Assembly (NCBI RefSeq): GCF_000738005.1
Contig: NZ_JHAL01000001.1
Span: 307,108 to 371,107 of the forward strand
Origin: Bifidobacterium crudilactis
Lineage (GTDB): Bacteria > Actinomycetota > Actinomycetes > Actinomycetales > Bifidobacteriaceae
Direction of reading: 5' to 3'
Length of the DNA stretch: 64,000 bases
Under the pieces are notes generated by a model, which was given only the letters and a program-made list of their open reading frames with translations, ran no database searches and had not been told where the DNA came from. Below, one piece after another: positions 1 through 8,614 of the stretch. Position numbers and translations under genes: made by a program. Position 1 is the first letter of the stretch, and each line of letters begins with the position of its first letter.

Positions 1-1
1 C

Positions 2-604
2 TATCCTTTCGTTACGTCATCGAATTGCACGGCGGGCGGAGCATGCACGGGAACGGGCGTCGGCCCGACGAAGATCAGTCGTGTCATCGGGGTTTCCAAG
101 GCGTACATCACCCGAGTCGGGGAAGGGCCGTTCCCGACCGAGCTGAATGACGCCTCGGGAGAGTGGCTGCGCGCGCAAGGTCACGAGTTCGGCGTCACCA
201 CGGGAAGGCCGCGTCGTTGCGGCTGGTTCGACGCCCTGGTCAACCGCTACGCGGCACAGATCAATGGTCTGACCGACATCGTGCTGACCAAGCTTGACGT
301 ATTGACCGGTCTTGAAAGCATTCCGATATGCACGGCATATGATGTCACGCTTGCCGATGGTTCGCACGCAACCGTGCGTGATATGCCTACCGATCAGGCC
401 GAGTTCGCTTCCGCTGTGCCTGTTTACGAGGAAATGCCCGGATGGAGCGAGGATATTTCCCAGGTGCGGTCCTTCGAAGAGTTTCCTCAGAAGACGAAGG
501 ATTATGTCAAAAGACTCGAAGATCTGTCCACATGTCGGATTTCCGCCATCGGCACGGGCCCTGGCAGAGATCAGATCGTATCCGTTCATTCGCTGATCGA
601 CTGA
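2..604 (+). CDS. purA: Adenylosuccinate synthase, C-terminal part (5' end outside window)
   Basis: Adenylosuccinate synthase joins IMP and aspartate using GTP, the first committed step of AMP synthesis in the cytoplasm. The frame is open from the left edge of the window and reads through family landmarks: [17 protein letters not shown], the substrate-loop-like [12 protein letters not shown] and [11 protein letters not shown], ending with a TGA. About 200 residues are present, roughly the C-terminal half of a protein usually near 430 residues. The start lies upstream of the window. A rho-independent terminator follows about 70 bases downstream, so this is the end of a transcription unit. The family call is firm. 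Confidence 0.96.
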   Translation, partial: YPFVTSSNCTAGGACTGTGVGPTKISRVIGVSKAYITRVGEGPFPTELNDASGEWLRAQGHEFGVTTGRPRRCGWFDALVNRYAAQINGLTDIVLTKLDVLTGLESIPICTAYDVTLADGSHATVRDMPTDQAEFASAVPVYEEMPGWSEDISQVRSFEEFPQKTKDYVKRLEDLSTCRISAIGTGPGRDQIVSVHSLID

Positions 605-674
605 CGCTTTCGCACGCTCGTCCTGTCTCCCCGAGAAGGGGAGGAGCAGTCGTTGAAGAGCCCGCGATGAGAAG

Positions 675-704
675 CCTCTGACACCAAGCGTGTCAGGGGT
701 TTTC
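675..704 (+). terminator. Rho-independent terminator after purA
   Basis: A 10-bp stem (CCTCTGACAC / GTGTCAGGGG, one G-T pair) with loop CAAGC is followed directly by TTTTC. The position 70 bases behind the purA stop fits a terminator for that gene. The rest of the 353-base gap up to livH holds only the palindromic repeat at 756-826 and the livH leader. Confidence 0.85.
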
Positions 705-755
705 GTCATTCAAGAGACTTCCGGGCTGTTTGGCGTGAAAAGGACCGCAGCATAC

Positions 756-826
756 GATAACTGCACTAAAAGGACAGCTTTTCCGAGAAACTATTACCAA
801 ATTGCTGTCCTTTTAGTGCAGTTATC
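756..826. repeat. 71-bp palindromic intergenic repeat, copy 1
   Basis: The two 23-bp ends are perfect inverted repeats containing ACTGCACTAAAAGGACAGC, separated by about 25 A/T-rich bases. Five more copies occur in the window (8486, 11872, 26925, 32645, 43959). The loop of this copy is in the opposite orientation to the copy at 8486, so the element is inserted or used in either direction. No ORF is present. It could act as a bidirectional terminator or be a small non-autonomous repeat. Confidence 0.9.
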
Positions 827-957
827 TCTGCCGCTCAATAGGTGACGAGTCGTTCGGCAATGTTTCCAATCGGCGTTCTCCGTAATATCCGAGAAATATT
901 GGTGCAACCAGATAAGGACTTCCGTCTTTTAGGTTAAAGCCCATCGGAGGGAGCCAT

Positions 958-2361
958 ATGATTGCATATGTTTCAAAGAGGAGAGTGCTTCGCCCTGCCC
1001 TGATGTGCGTTGGGTTGGCGATTGCCCTTATGGTCTTGCTGTTTGGTGTGAACCCAGTGACCGCGAACGCCGCGGAAGCAGTCGAGACGTGTAATCCCAC
1101 AAGTGAAATCGCTTGTGTGAACGGCGTGCTGCAGGATTCGGCGAAAGCCCCTATCGCAGGTGTCGAGGTCACGCTGGGAGGGGCCGAAAGCGCGACCGCG
1201 ACAACGGACGCTTCGGGGAAATGGGCGTTTTCGGTCACTGCGGATGGCGAGTACACGGTTTCGATACCTGCGTCCGTTGTGCAAGAGCACGGTCTGAAAG
1301 CGGACACCGCAACCGTCGACGTCAAAAAAGGCGATTTCAGCAAAGCGCGGCGGGTGGTGAGATTCGACGAAGTGCAGGCGTCGTCGGAGGCTTCCTCCGG
1401 CAGCAAGGCTTCTTCGGATACCGGAAAGTCGTCGGAATCCGCATCATCGACGGCGGAGGGGCCCAGCGCCTTCTCGACCTTCATGTCTCGCTTCTGGCAG
1501 CAGTTGTTCAGTGGAGTCATTTTCGGCCTGATGCTTGGACTGATGTCGGTAGGCATGAACCTCGTCTACGGAACGACGAAGCTGAGCTCCTTCTCACACG
1601 GCGAGCAGGTGTCTCTTGGTGGTCTGATGGCGTATGTCGGCACGCAGCTGCTGCACTGGCCCCTGGTGGTTTCAGCGATATTCGCGGTGGCGGTCGGAGC
1701 GTTGACCGGTTGGATTCAGAACGAACTCGTATGGAGCCCCTTGCGGCGTAAGCGCGTCGGTCCAACGCAGCAGATGATCGTGACCATCGGTCTGTCCATG
1801 GCCTTGCAATATGTGTTCCAGTTCTTCTTCGGAGGCGATGTCAAGGGCATCACCACCACAGTCCCCAAAGGATTCCAGATAGGTCCGATCACGACCGATG
1901 CGACGACGCTCGTACTGGCAGGTATCGCGCTTGCGGTAATCATCGCCTTCACGTTGTTCCTCTACGGCACCAGACTCGGCAGGGCGACTCGTGCGGTCTC
2001 GGACAATGCCGCCCTGGCTTCCGCCTCCGGGATCAACGTCGAGCGGGTGGTGCGCATCGTCTGGATTATCTCCACTGCCCTCGCGGCGCTCGCAGGTGTG
2101 CTCATCGGCATCTATCTCAACGGCATCGCGTGGAACACCGGTGCCTTGGTTCTTCTGCTGATGTTCTCGGCGGTGACCCTGGGTGGTCTGGGCACCGCCA
2201 ACGGTGCTCTGGTGGGTTCATTGGTCATCGGCATCGTCGCGGATATGAGCTCGCTGGTGATTCCGAACGATATGCGTTACGTCAGCGCCTTGGCGATTTT
2301 GATCGTGGTCCTGCTCATCCGCCCGCAGGGTGTTTTCGGCAAGCAACAGAGAGTGGGCTGA
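958..2361 (+). CDS. livH: Branched-chain amino acid ABC permease LivH with exported N-terminal domain
   Basis: This is one of two membrane subunits of a LIV-type importer for leucine/isoleucine/valine or related amino acids. Residues 180-467 are a typical LivH permease (LMSVGMNLVYGTTKLSSFSHG near the start, GGLGTANGALVG and RPQGVFG near the end). Residues 1-40 look like a signal/anchor helix ending ANAAEA, followed by about 100 residues resembling a carboxypeptidase-regulatory-like beta-sandwich (GVLQDSAKAPIAGVEVTLGG, TTDASGKWAFSV, DGEYTVSIP). A Ser-rich linker (about 147-172) comes next. The usual LivH is near 290 residues, so this head is an extra fusion. GGAGGG lies just before the ATG. 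It is first in the liv operon. Confidence 0.93.
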   Translation: MIAYVSKRRVLRPALMCVGLAIALMVLLFGVNPVTANAAEAVETCNPTSEIACVNGVLQDSAKAPIAGVEVTLGGAESATATTDASGKWAFSVTADGEYTVSIPASVVQEHGLKADTATVDVKKGDFSKARRVVRFDEVQASSEASSGSKASSDTGKSSESASSTAEGPSAFSTFMSRFWQQLFSGVIFGLMLGLMSVGMNLVYGTTKLSSFSHGEQVSLGGLMAYVGTQLLHWPLVVSAIFAVAVGALTGWIQNELVWSPLRRKRVGPTQQMIVTIGLSMALQYVFQFFFGGDVKGITTTVPKGFQIGPITTDATTLVLAGIALAVIIAFTLFLYGTRLGRATRAVSDNAALASASGINVERVVRIVWIISTALAALAGVLIGIYLNGIAWNTGALVLLLMFSAVTLGGLGTANGALVGSLVIGIVADMSSLVIPNDMRYVSALAILIVVLLIRPQGVFGKQQRVG

Positions 2362-2484
2362 GATGAAGGGGATACGGGAAATTCAACGGTCGGTGGCACT
2401 TCTGAACGGGCATGCAACGTCAAGGAGTCACGCCACGCACGACAACAGCTCGAGTGAAGGATGCACGGTGAAAGGAGGTCAGCG

Positions 2485-3468
2485 ATGGATTGGATGACGA
2501 TTCTCAGCAATTCGGTCGCTCAGCTCATTGCTCCGACAACGGCGGCGTATGTGCTTGCGGCGATAGGGCTCAATATCCACTTCGGCATGACCGGATTGAT
2601 GAATATGGGTCAGGCGGGCTTCATGCTTCTTGGAGCGTACGGATTCGCCATAACGCAGAGCATGGGCTGGAACCTTTTCGCCTCGCTGCTGGCAGCCCTG
2701 GCGCTCGCCGCCGTATATGCGGTGCTGCTGGGCATACCTACGTTGAAGTTGGGGCCGGACTATCTGGCCATGGTCACTCTGGCTTCGGCCGAAATCATAC
2801 GCATCGTGGCCAGATCGACTTCCATGACGAATCTCACCGGTGGCTCGGGAGGCATTTCACCTCAGGATTTCACCACGCAGTTCGAAGCGGCTTCACCCTT
2901 GCCGTCCGGCAGCTCCACGATCCTGCTGTGGACGTATTCGAATAACATCGCCGATTCCTGGTGGATCAGAATCGTCGCCTGGACCCTGGTGCTGATTGCC
3001 GCGCTGCTGGTCTGGCGTTGGTTCAAGTCGCCGTGGGGCCGCGTGCTCAAGGGCATCCGTGAAGACGAGAACGCTCTGCGTTCCTTGGGCAAGTCGGTGA
3101 CGAAGTTCAAGTTGCAGTCCTTGTTCCTGGGCGGTGCCTTCGGTGCTCTTGCGGGTATCATCTTCGTGCTGCCTCGTTCGGTGCAGCCGGATTCGCTCGG
3201 CAGGCAGGTCACCTTCTATGTGTGGACCATCCTGCTGCTCGGCGGCGCCGCCTCGATATTCGGCCCGGTGCTGGGCTCGTGCCTGCTGTGGGTGATGCTC
3301 ACCTTCGTCAAGGAGCTCATGCGCGGCACCATATCCGAGAATTTCATGTCCTCCAACCAGATTGAGGCCCTGGGTTGGGTCATCGTCGGTGTGGCGCTGA
3401 TGTGTCTGGTGATATTCAGACCACAGGGTCTTCTCGGAGACAGAAGGGAGTTGGCGTTCAATGTCTGA
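2485..3468 (+). CDS. livM: Branched-chain amino acid ABC permease LivM
   Basis: This is the second membrane subunit of the LIV importer, about 327 residues with 8-10 hydrophobic segments. Family signatures include GLNIHFGMTGLMNMGQAGF, PTLKLGPDYLAMVTLASAEI, a cytoplasmic coupling region SPWGRVLKGIREDENALRSLGK, and IFRPQGLLGDRRE at the end. The ATG at 2485 is preferred over 2461 because AAAGGAGGT sits 6 bases upstream. The last codons overlap the livG start by 8 bases, indicating translational coupling. A 123-base spacer separates it from livH. Confidence 0.95.
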   Translation: MDWMTILSNSVAQLIAPTTAAYVLAAIGLNIHFGMTGLMNMGQAGFMLLGAYGFAITQSMGWNLFASLLAALALAAVYAVLLGIPTLKLGPDYLAMVTLASAEIIRIVARSTSMTNLTGGSGGISPQDFTTQFEAASPLPSGSSTILLWTYSNNIADSWWIRIVAWTLVLIAALLVWRWFKSPWGRVLKGIREDENALRSLGKSVTKFKLQSLFLGGAFGALAGIIFVLPRSVQPDSLGRQVTFYVWTILLLGGAASIFGPVLGSCLLWVMLTFVKELMRGTISENFMSSNQIEALGWVIVGVALMCLVIFRPQGLLGDRRELAFNV

Positions 3469-4459
3469 TACTCAAATCACACCCGGTGAGGTCGTAGCCG
3501 GACAGCAGTCAACAGAGCAGTCAACAGAGCAGTCAACAGAGCAGTCAACAGTGCAGGTTGCCGAGGCGTCGGGTGCTGCGTCGGGCGGTGTCACGTTTGG
3601 TGCCCAGGTGGTCCGGGACCTTTCCTTCGTGGAGCATGCGGCAGGCGTGCACAAGCCGGACCCGATTCTCGTGGCCGACAACGTGACCAGGAAATTCGGA
3701 GGCATCACCGCTGTCGATGTCGATCATTTCGAGATAGAACGTCATGGCATCACCGCGTTGATCGGCCCCAATGGCGCAGGCAAGACCACATTCTTCAATC
3801 TGATGACCGGGTTCGACACTCCGGACTCGGGGACGTGGCAATTCGACGGCAGCAACCTCTCGACGGTCTCATCCGAGAAGGTCGCGCGTATGGGCATGGT
3901 CCGTACCTTCCAGCTGACCAAGGTGATGAACAGACTGACGGTGCTCCAGAACATGCTGCTCGGCGCTCCGGACCAGCCGGGTGAGGGGATGCTGAGATCG
4001 CTGGTGCCGAGCCTGTGGAGGAACCGCGAACGTGAAATCACCGAACAGGCCGAACAGCTGCTGGATCGTTTCCTGCTCTTGAAGAAGAAGGACGATTACG
4101 CAGGTTCGCTCTCCGGTGGACAACGCAAACTCTTGGAGATGGCTCGGGCGCTGATGAGCAGGCCGAAGCTGGTGATGCTCGATGAGCCGATGGCCGGTGT
4201 GAACCCCGCGTTGAAACAATCGCTGCTCGACCATATCGTTTCTCTGCGTGACGACGGCACCACCGTGCTTTTCGTCGAGCATGACATGAACATGGTTCGC
4301 CATATCGCCGATTGGGTCACGGTGATGGCCGAGGGGCGAATCGTCGCGGAAGGGCCGCCGCAGTCGGTGATGAACGATCAGGCAGTGGTGGATGCCTATC
4401 TGGGTGCTCACGCAAATATCGATTTGGGTGACGACAGTGTCCTTCAGGACATGGAGTAG
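3461..4459 (+). CDS. livG: Branched-chain amino acid ABC ATPase LivG
   Basis: This is one of two cytoplasmic ATPases powering the LIV importer. Walker A is GPNGAGKTT, the signature is LSGGQRKLLEMARAL, Walker B is LVMLDEPMAGVNP and the H-loop is FVEHDM; it also shows the LivG-type MVRTFQL segment. The N-terminus carries about 65 extra residues before the ATPase fold, including four tandem STEQ-like units encoded by a perfect 12-bp repeat (3506-3553). This length is unusual, and the repeat could expand or contract by slippage. The gene overlaps livM by 8 bases and is followed 11 bases later by livF. Confidence 0.95.
   Translation: MSDTQITPGEVVAGQQSTEQSTEQSTEQSTVQVAEASGAASGGVTFGAQVVRDLSFVEHAAGVHKPDPILVADNVTRKFGGITAVDVDHFEIERHGITALIGPNGAGKTTFFNLMTGFDTPDSGTWQFDGSNLSTVSSEKVARMGMVRTFQLTKVMNRLTVLQNMLLGAPDQPGEGMLRSLVPSLWRNREREITEQAEQLLDRFLLLKKKDDYAGSLSGGQRKLLEMARALMSRPKLVMLDEPMAGVNPALKQSLLDHIVSLRDDGTTVLFVEHDMNMVRHIADWVTVMAEGRIVAEGPPQSVMNDQAVVDAYLGAHANIDLGDDSVLQDME
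3506..3553 (+). repeat. 12-bp tandem repeat inside livG
   Basis: Four head-to-tail copies of CAGTCAACAGAG (the last ends GTG) encode QSTE units in the N-terminal extension of LivG. Unit length is a multiple of three, so copy-number change would keep the frame. Confidence 0.9.
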
Positions 4460-4470
4460 GAGGGTGTGCA

Positions 4471-5286
4471 ATGGCAGACTTGGTTGAGGAGCAGTCGGTA
4501 CAACAGCTTCCGGATCGCAGCGAGATTCATGTCGGCGAGCCTGATGGGGAGCCCTTGCTTGATGCGGTGGATTTGATCGCCGGGTACCTTCCCGGTGTCA
4601 ATATCCTCAACGGCGCCTCCCTCTCCTTGCACGAGGGTGAAATCGTCGGCATCATAGGTCCGAACGGTGCAGGCAAGTCGACCCTGTTGAAGTCCTTGTT
4701 CGGCCTGGTCCATGTGAAATCAGGCTCCTTGCTGCTGCACGGCAAGGACATCACGAATCTGCGCGCGGACAAACTGGTGTCGATGGGGGTCGGCTTCGTG
4801 CCCCAGACCGAGAACGTGTTCCCAAGTCTCACAGTCAGGGAAAATCTCCAGATGGGCGCATATCAGAGTCCTCAGCTCTTCGGCGAACGCTTCGACTATG
4901 TGACCTCGATATTCCCCCGATTGGGCGAGCGCAAGGACCAGGCCGCCGGTTCCCTCTCGGGTGGTGAACGACAGATGGTGGCGATGGGCCGGGCATTGAT
5001 GATGAAGCCTTCGGTGCTGCTGCTCGACGAGCCTTCGGCGGGTCTGAGCCCGATGCTGCAGGACGAGACCTTCATCCGCGTGCGGCAGGTCAACAAAGCC
5101 GGGGTCAGCGTCATCATCGTCGAACAGAACGCCAGGCGCTGCCTGCAGATCTGCAATCGTGGCTATGTGCTCGATCAGGGTCGCAACGCCTACTCGGGGC
5201 GGGGCCGCGAACTGCTTAACGATCCGAAGGTCATCTCGTTGTATCTGGGCAATCTGGAGGAGACGGTCGAGGAAGAGGGCCGCTGA
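4471..5286 (+). CDS. livF: Branched-chain amino acid ABC ATPase LivF
   Basis: This is the second ATPase of the LIV importer, 271 residues. It shows Walker A GPNGAGKST, the signature LSGGERQMVAMGRAL, Walker B VLLLDEPSAGLSP, a VEQNARR H-loop region variant and the LivF-type SMGVGFVPQTENVFPSLTVREN. About 35 residues precede the conserved domain. A GGAGG ribosome site lies upstream of the ATG, 11 bases behind livG. The gene is separated from livK by a 358-base gap with a hairpin at 5366-5399. Confidence 0.95.
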   Translation: MADLVEEQSVQQLPDRSEIHVGEPDGEPLLDAVDLIAGYLPGVNILNGASLSLHEGEIVGIIGPNGAGKSTLLKSLFGLVHVKSGSLLLHGKDITNLRADKLVSMGVGFVPQTENVFPSLTVRENLQMGAYQSPQLFGERFDYVTSIFPRLGERKDQAAGSLSGGERQMVAMGRALMMKPSVLLLDEPSAGLSPMLQDETFIRVRQVNKAGVSVIIVEQNARRCLQICNRGYVLDQGRNAYSGRGRELLNDPKVISLYLGNLEETVEEEGR

Positions 5287-5365
5287 CGTCTTTCCGGTGT
5301 TCTTGAGGCGGAGTGCCTTTCGCCGTTTGAACGAGCGCTGAGGCCAGGGCTTCCAATACCCTGTT

Positions 5366-5399
5366 CCCGGTCTCTGGATATTGGCATCCATAGACCGGG
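5366..5399 (+). promoter_or_regulatory. Hairpin between livF and livK
   Basis: A 14-bp stem (CCCGGTCTCTGGAT / ATCCATAGACCGGG, one mismatch) closes a 6-base loop. There is no T-run after it, so it is more likely an mRNA processing/stabilising hairpin or a weak terminator than a strong terminator. The remaining gap to livK (5400-5644) holds no convincing ORF and presumably the livK promoter and leader. Confidence 0.55.
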
Positions 5400-5644
5400 C
5401 CTTGGCATGCTCGTTTACTGATTTCCTTGTGTTTCCAACAGTTTTCGGGCTTCATCTCAAAGAAATATGAGGTACATGAAACCGTTGCAAGCGACTTCTA
5501 CTCTGGTTCTCATGGTCACATTCGGAGAAATTGTTTCCATATCCCGAACGGTGTGCTGCAGGTGATCCGCATATGCGGTGTCGCGGCATTCCCCACACCG
5601 AGGGTTCAGGGAGAAAAATTCGGAGAAGGAATGGTGATGTTGAT

Positions 5645-6907
5645 ATGCGAAGGAATCGATCATTGGCGGTAACCGCGACGGCTTCAGTCGCGGCACTTGT
5701 TATGGGGCTCTCCGCGTGCGGCGGTTCGGGCAGTGAGGCGAGCTCATCAGGCTCGGCATCCGACGGACAGTTTGTGGTCGGAGGCCTGTTCCCGTTGACA
5801 GGGTCGCTGGCGTATCTTGGTCCTGCGGAAACCACTGCGGCGGATCTGGCGATCAAGGACATCAATGCCGCAGGCGGAGTACTCGGTAAAGATGTCAAGG
5901 AAGTCAGCGCGGATGTCTCAGACGCCGATCATGCCGACCAAAATACGACGGCCGCGCAATCCGTGCTGTCCAAAAGCCCTTCGGTGGTTATGGGTCCCGC
6001 GTCGAGCTCGGTGGTGAAGAACACCTATAAAGCGGTTACCGAGGCCAAGGTGCCGATGATTTCGATGGGCGCCACCTCGCCCTCCCTTTCGGGCATCAGC
6101 CCCTACTTCTTCCGCACCGTTCCACCGGACTCCGTGCAGGGTGCCGTGGTGAGCAGTCTCATAGCCCAGGATGGGGTGCAGAAGCTTGCCATCGCGGTCT
6201 TCAACGAAGAGTACGGCACAGGATTGCGTAAGGTCATCGTCAACAGCCTCAAGGATGCCGGCGTCGAAGTGGTCTATGGGGAGACGGATACCTTCGACCC
6301 GACCGAGACCAACTTCTCCTCGCTGGTGACCTCCATCAAAGCCACCAAGCCTGATGCCGTTCTGGTCATCGCCTTCGACCAGACGAAGCAGCTGCTGAAG
6401 GAGATGAGCAGCCAGGGGCTTGACACCAAAACGAAGCTGTACATGACCGATGGCAATACCGCGGACTACTCGTCCGATTTCGATGCGGGATTCCTCGAAG
6501 GTGCACAGGGGACCATTCCGGGAGCCCATCCGAGCGATGATTTCCAGAAGCGTTTGAAGGAGATAGACTCCAAGCTGTCCGATTACACGTATTCCGCCGA
6601 AACCTATGACGGCATCGTGCTTGCGGCCCTCGCCGCGGAGAAGGGCGGCGCGGTGGATGGTGAAACGGTGCAGAAGAATCTCGCAGCGGTTTCGGGTGCC
6701 GACGGAGGGGACAAGTGCTCGACTTTCAAGGATTGCGCGGCGCTCATCAAGGAAAAGAAGGATATCCAGTATGTAGGACTCGCCGGAATCGGACCCTTCA
6801 ACAGCAACAACGATCCGAGCTCCGCGTCTATCGGTATCTACAAGTTCGATTCCGCCAACAAGCCCGTCTACAGCAGGTCCCAGGAAGGCGAAGTGCCGAA
6901 GAGCTGA
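5645..6907 (+). CDS. livK: Branched-chain amino acid-binding lipoprotein LivK
   Basis: This is the extracytoplasmic solute-binding subunit of the LIV importer, about 420 residues and membrane-anchored by a lipid. The N-terminus MRRNRSLAVTATASVAALVM is followed by a lipobox (LSAC) and a Ser/Gly spacer. The type I periplasmic-binding fold begins at VGGLFPLTGSLAYLG and includes GPASSSVVKNTYKAVTEAKVP. The start at 5645 rather than 5531 is chosen because the signal peptide begins there. In most bacteria livK precedes the permeases; here it comes last, behind a long spacer, and so may be expressed separately. A strong hairpin follows at 7006. Confidence 0.94.
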   Translation: MRRNRSLAVTATASVAALVMGLSACGGSGSEASSSGSASDGQFVVGGLFPLTGSLAYLGPAETTAADLAIKDINAAGGVLGKDVKEVSADVSDADHADQNTTAAQSVLSKSPSVVMGPASSSVVKNTYKAVTEAKVPMISMGATSPSLSGISPYFFRTVPPDSVQGAVVSSLIAQDGVQKLAIAVFNEEYGTGLRKVIVNSLKDAGVEVVYGETDTFDPTETNFSSLVTSIKATKPDAVLVIAFDQTKQLLKEMSSQGLDTKTKLYMTDGNTADYSSDFDAGFLEGAQGTIPGAHPSDDFQKRLKEIDSKLSDYTYSAETYDGIVLAALAAEKGGAVDGETVQKNLAAVSGADGGDKCSTFKDCAALIKEKKDIQYVGLAGIGPFNSNNDPSSASIGIYKFDSANKPVYSRSQEGEVPKS

Positions 6908-7005
6908 AGCCGTGACCGTGGTCCGTGGCATGCTCTTCGGTAGTGTTCTCGCCTAAGTTCCGGCGAAGGAGGCAGGATTCACCGACGGACGATGATGCGG
7001 GATTG

Positions 7006-7055
7006 CGAGGGCCGGGTTGTGAGATGGTGGCGACACCATCACAACCCGGCCCTCG
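7006..7055 (+). terminator. Strong hairpin terminator after livK
   Basis: Arms of 22-24 bases (CGAGGGCCGGGTTGTG... / ...CACAACCCGGCCCTCG) pair with only a 2-base bulge around a GCGA loop. There is no clear T-tract, only CTGATTTCAT. It closes the liv operon and lies about 125 bases before the LacI regulator start. Confidence 0.7.
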
Positions 7056-7180
7056 CTGATTTCATACCGGATACCCGCTCGGGCCAGGGCAAGGGCCCCG
7101 TCGAAGGTTCTGATGCTGGATTACAATGCAGAGTGAATGTTGGAAATCGGGAGAGTCCTGCGATCCAGGGAGGTTTCACT

Positions 7181-8446
7181 ATGGTCGGCATGCGTGATGT
7201 GGCCAAAAAGGCGGGCGTCGCGCTGAGTACGGTGTCGCTGGTGGTCAATGAGAACGGATATGTCTCGGATCAGATGCGTGAACGTGTCGAATCGGCCATG
7301 AAGGAACTCGATTATGTGCCGAACGAGCTGGCGCGCAATCTGTATCATGGGCGTTCGCACATCATCGGCGTGATCGTTCCCACCATTCAGCATCCTTTCT
7401 TCTCGACCTTGACCGCATACCTGCAGCAGGTGTTCGCCAGGCATGGCCTGTACACGATGCTGTGTTCGACCTTCGATGTCGGGGAGGGTGAGGCGCCGTA
7501 TGTGGATATGCTCAGAAGGCGCATGCTGGACGGCATCATCCTCGGCGCGCATACGGATTACCCGCACGATTATTGGACTTCCATAGAACGACCAGTGGTG
7601 GCCTTCGACCGCTCTCTGGGTGCGAGCGTACCCTCGGTCGGTTCGGATCACGAGCAGGGCGGTGAGCTCGCCGCGTCGTTGTTCGCTCTGACGGGTGTGA
7701 GGCATGTCGTTGAAATAGGCGGGCCCAGATCACGTTTTCACGATGCCGCCGACGACGCACCAAGGGATACTCCAAGTGCGTTGAGCCCTGTACCGGATGA
7801 CGATGCGAAGGGGGATTCCGAGGATGTGTCCGCCCGGCGTACCACATTCCCTCCTGTGCGCTACCAGCTTGCGTTCGAGTCCGTCCTTGATGCGGCGGGC
7901 ATCAGATACGACTATATGGAGATTCCTTCCGTGGCCGATCTCGGACAGTTCGAACGTGTCGCCCGCCAGTTGTTCGAGCGCTTTCCTGATGCCGATGCCA
8001 TCATGGCTCCCGATCTTGCCGCCGCGTTCTGCGTCCAGGAGGCTCTCAGAAGGGGAATCAGGATTCCCGAATCTCTCCAGATTCTCGCCTACGACGGTAC
8101 CTTTGTGACCGACGCCGCAGGTATGAAAATCACCAGCATTCTTCAGGATTTCTCAGGTATCGCCAACAAGCTCTCGGAGGCCATGCTGGAAACAATCAAT
8201 GCAGACGCTCAGGACGCAGAGGGTGATGGCGCGGGCGTCGACCAGGAGCACGGCGTGCAGCCGGCGTTGCCATCGGAACAGGCGGATGTGCTCTCCGGCA
8301 TGAGGGCCGATGAGGCAGACGAAGAAATCGGTGTGGCGGGTATGCTCACCCATACCATTCCCATGAAGGTCAAAATCGGCCAGACCACGCGATGGAACGA
8401 GACCGTGAGGGAGCTGCTCTTCGGCTCGCATCCGCAGACCGACTGA
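7181..8446 (+). CDS. LacI-family transcriptional regulator, probably of sucrose use
   Basis: This is a DNA-binding repressor of the LacI/GalR family, 421 residues. The helix-turn-helix is MRDVAKKAGVALSTVSLVVNE, with the hinge DYVPNELARNLYHGRS and a periplasmic-binding-like sensor domain (GVIVPTIQHPFFSTL, VVAFDRSL, LAYDGTFV). Two acidic, probably disordered insertions are present (about residues 187-225 and 336-385), making it some 80 residues longer than usual. The ATG at 7181 follows AGGGAGG. It sits immediately upstream of sucP, whose promoter carries a LacI-type palindrome. ScrR-like regulation of sucrose phosphorylase and transporter is inferred from position. Confidence 0.9.
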   Translation: MVGMRDVAKKAGVALSTVSLVVNENGYVSDQMRERVESAMKELDYVPNELARNLYHGRSHIIGVIVPTIQHPFFSTLTAYLQQVFARHGLYTMLCSTFDVGEGEAPYVDMLRRRMLDGIILGAHTDYPHDYWTSIERPVVAFDRSLGASVPSVGSDHEQGGELAASLFALTGVRHVVEIGGPRSRFHDAADDAPRDTPSALSPVPDDDAKGDSEDVSARRTTFPPVRYQLAFESVLDAAGIRYDYMEIPSVADLGQFERVARQLFERFPDADAIMAPDLAAAFCVQEALRRGIRIPESLQILAYDGTFVTDAAGMKITSILQDFSGIANKLSEAMLETINADAQDAEGDGAGVDQEHGVQPALPSEQADVLSGMRADEADEEIGVAGMLTHTIPMKVKIGQTTRWNETVRELLFGSHPQTD

Positions 8447-8485
8447 CTTGGCGCGGTGCACTGAGACCTTACTCGGCTGAGAGGC

Positions 8486-8556
8486 GATAACTGCACTAAA
8501 AGGACAGCAATGTGGAGATAATTTCTCCGAAAAGCTGTCCTTTTAGTGCAGTTATC
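8486..8556. repeat. 71-bp palindromic intergenic repeat, copy 2
   Basis: The 23-bp ends are perfectly inverted, as in copy 1, with a loop containing TTTCTCCGAAAAG. It lies 40 bases after the LacI gene and just upstream of the sucP promoter, where it could insulate the two units. Confidence 0.9.
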
Positions 8557-8614
8557 GTATTCGGGCCATACAACCCAACATAAGCGGCGCTCTTGTGAGG
8601 TGGCGGACTTTGCA

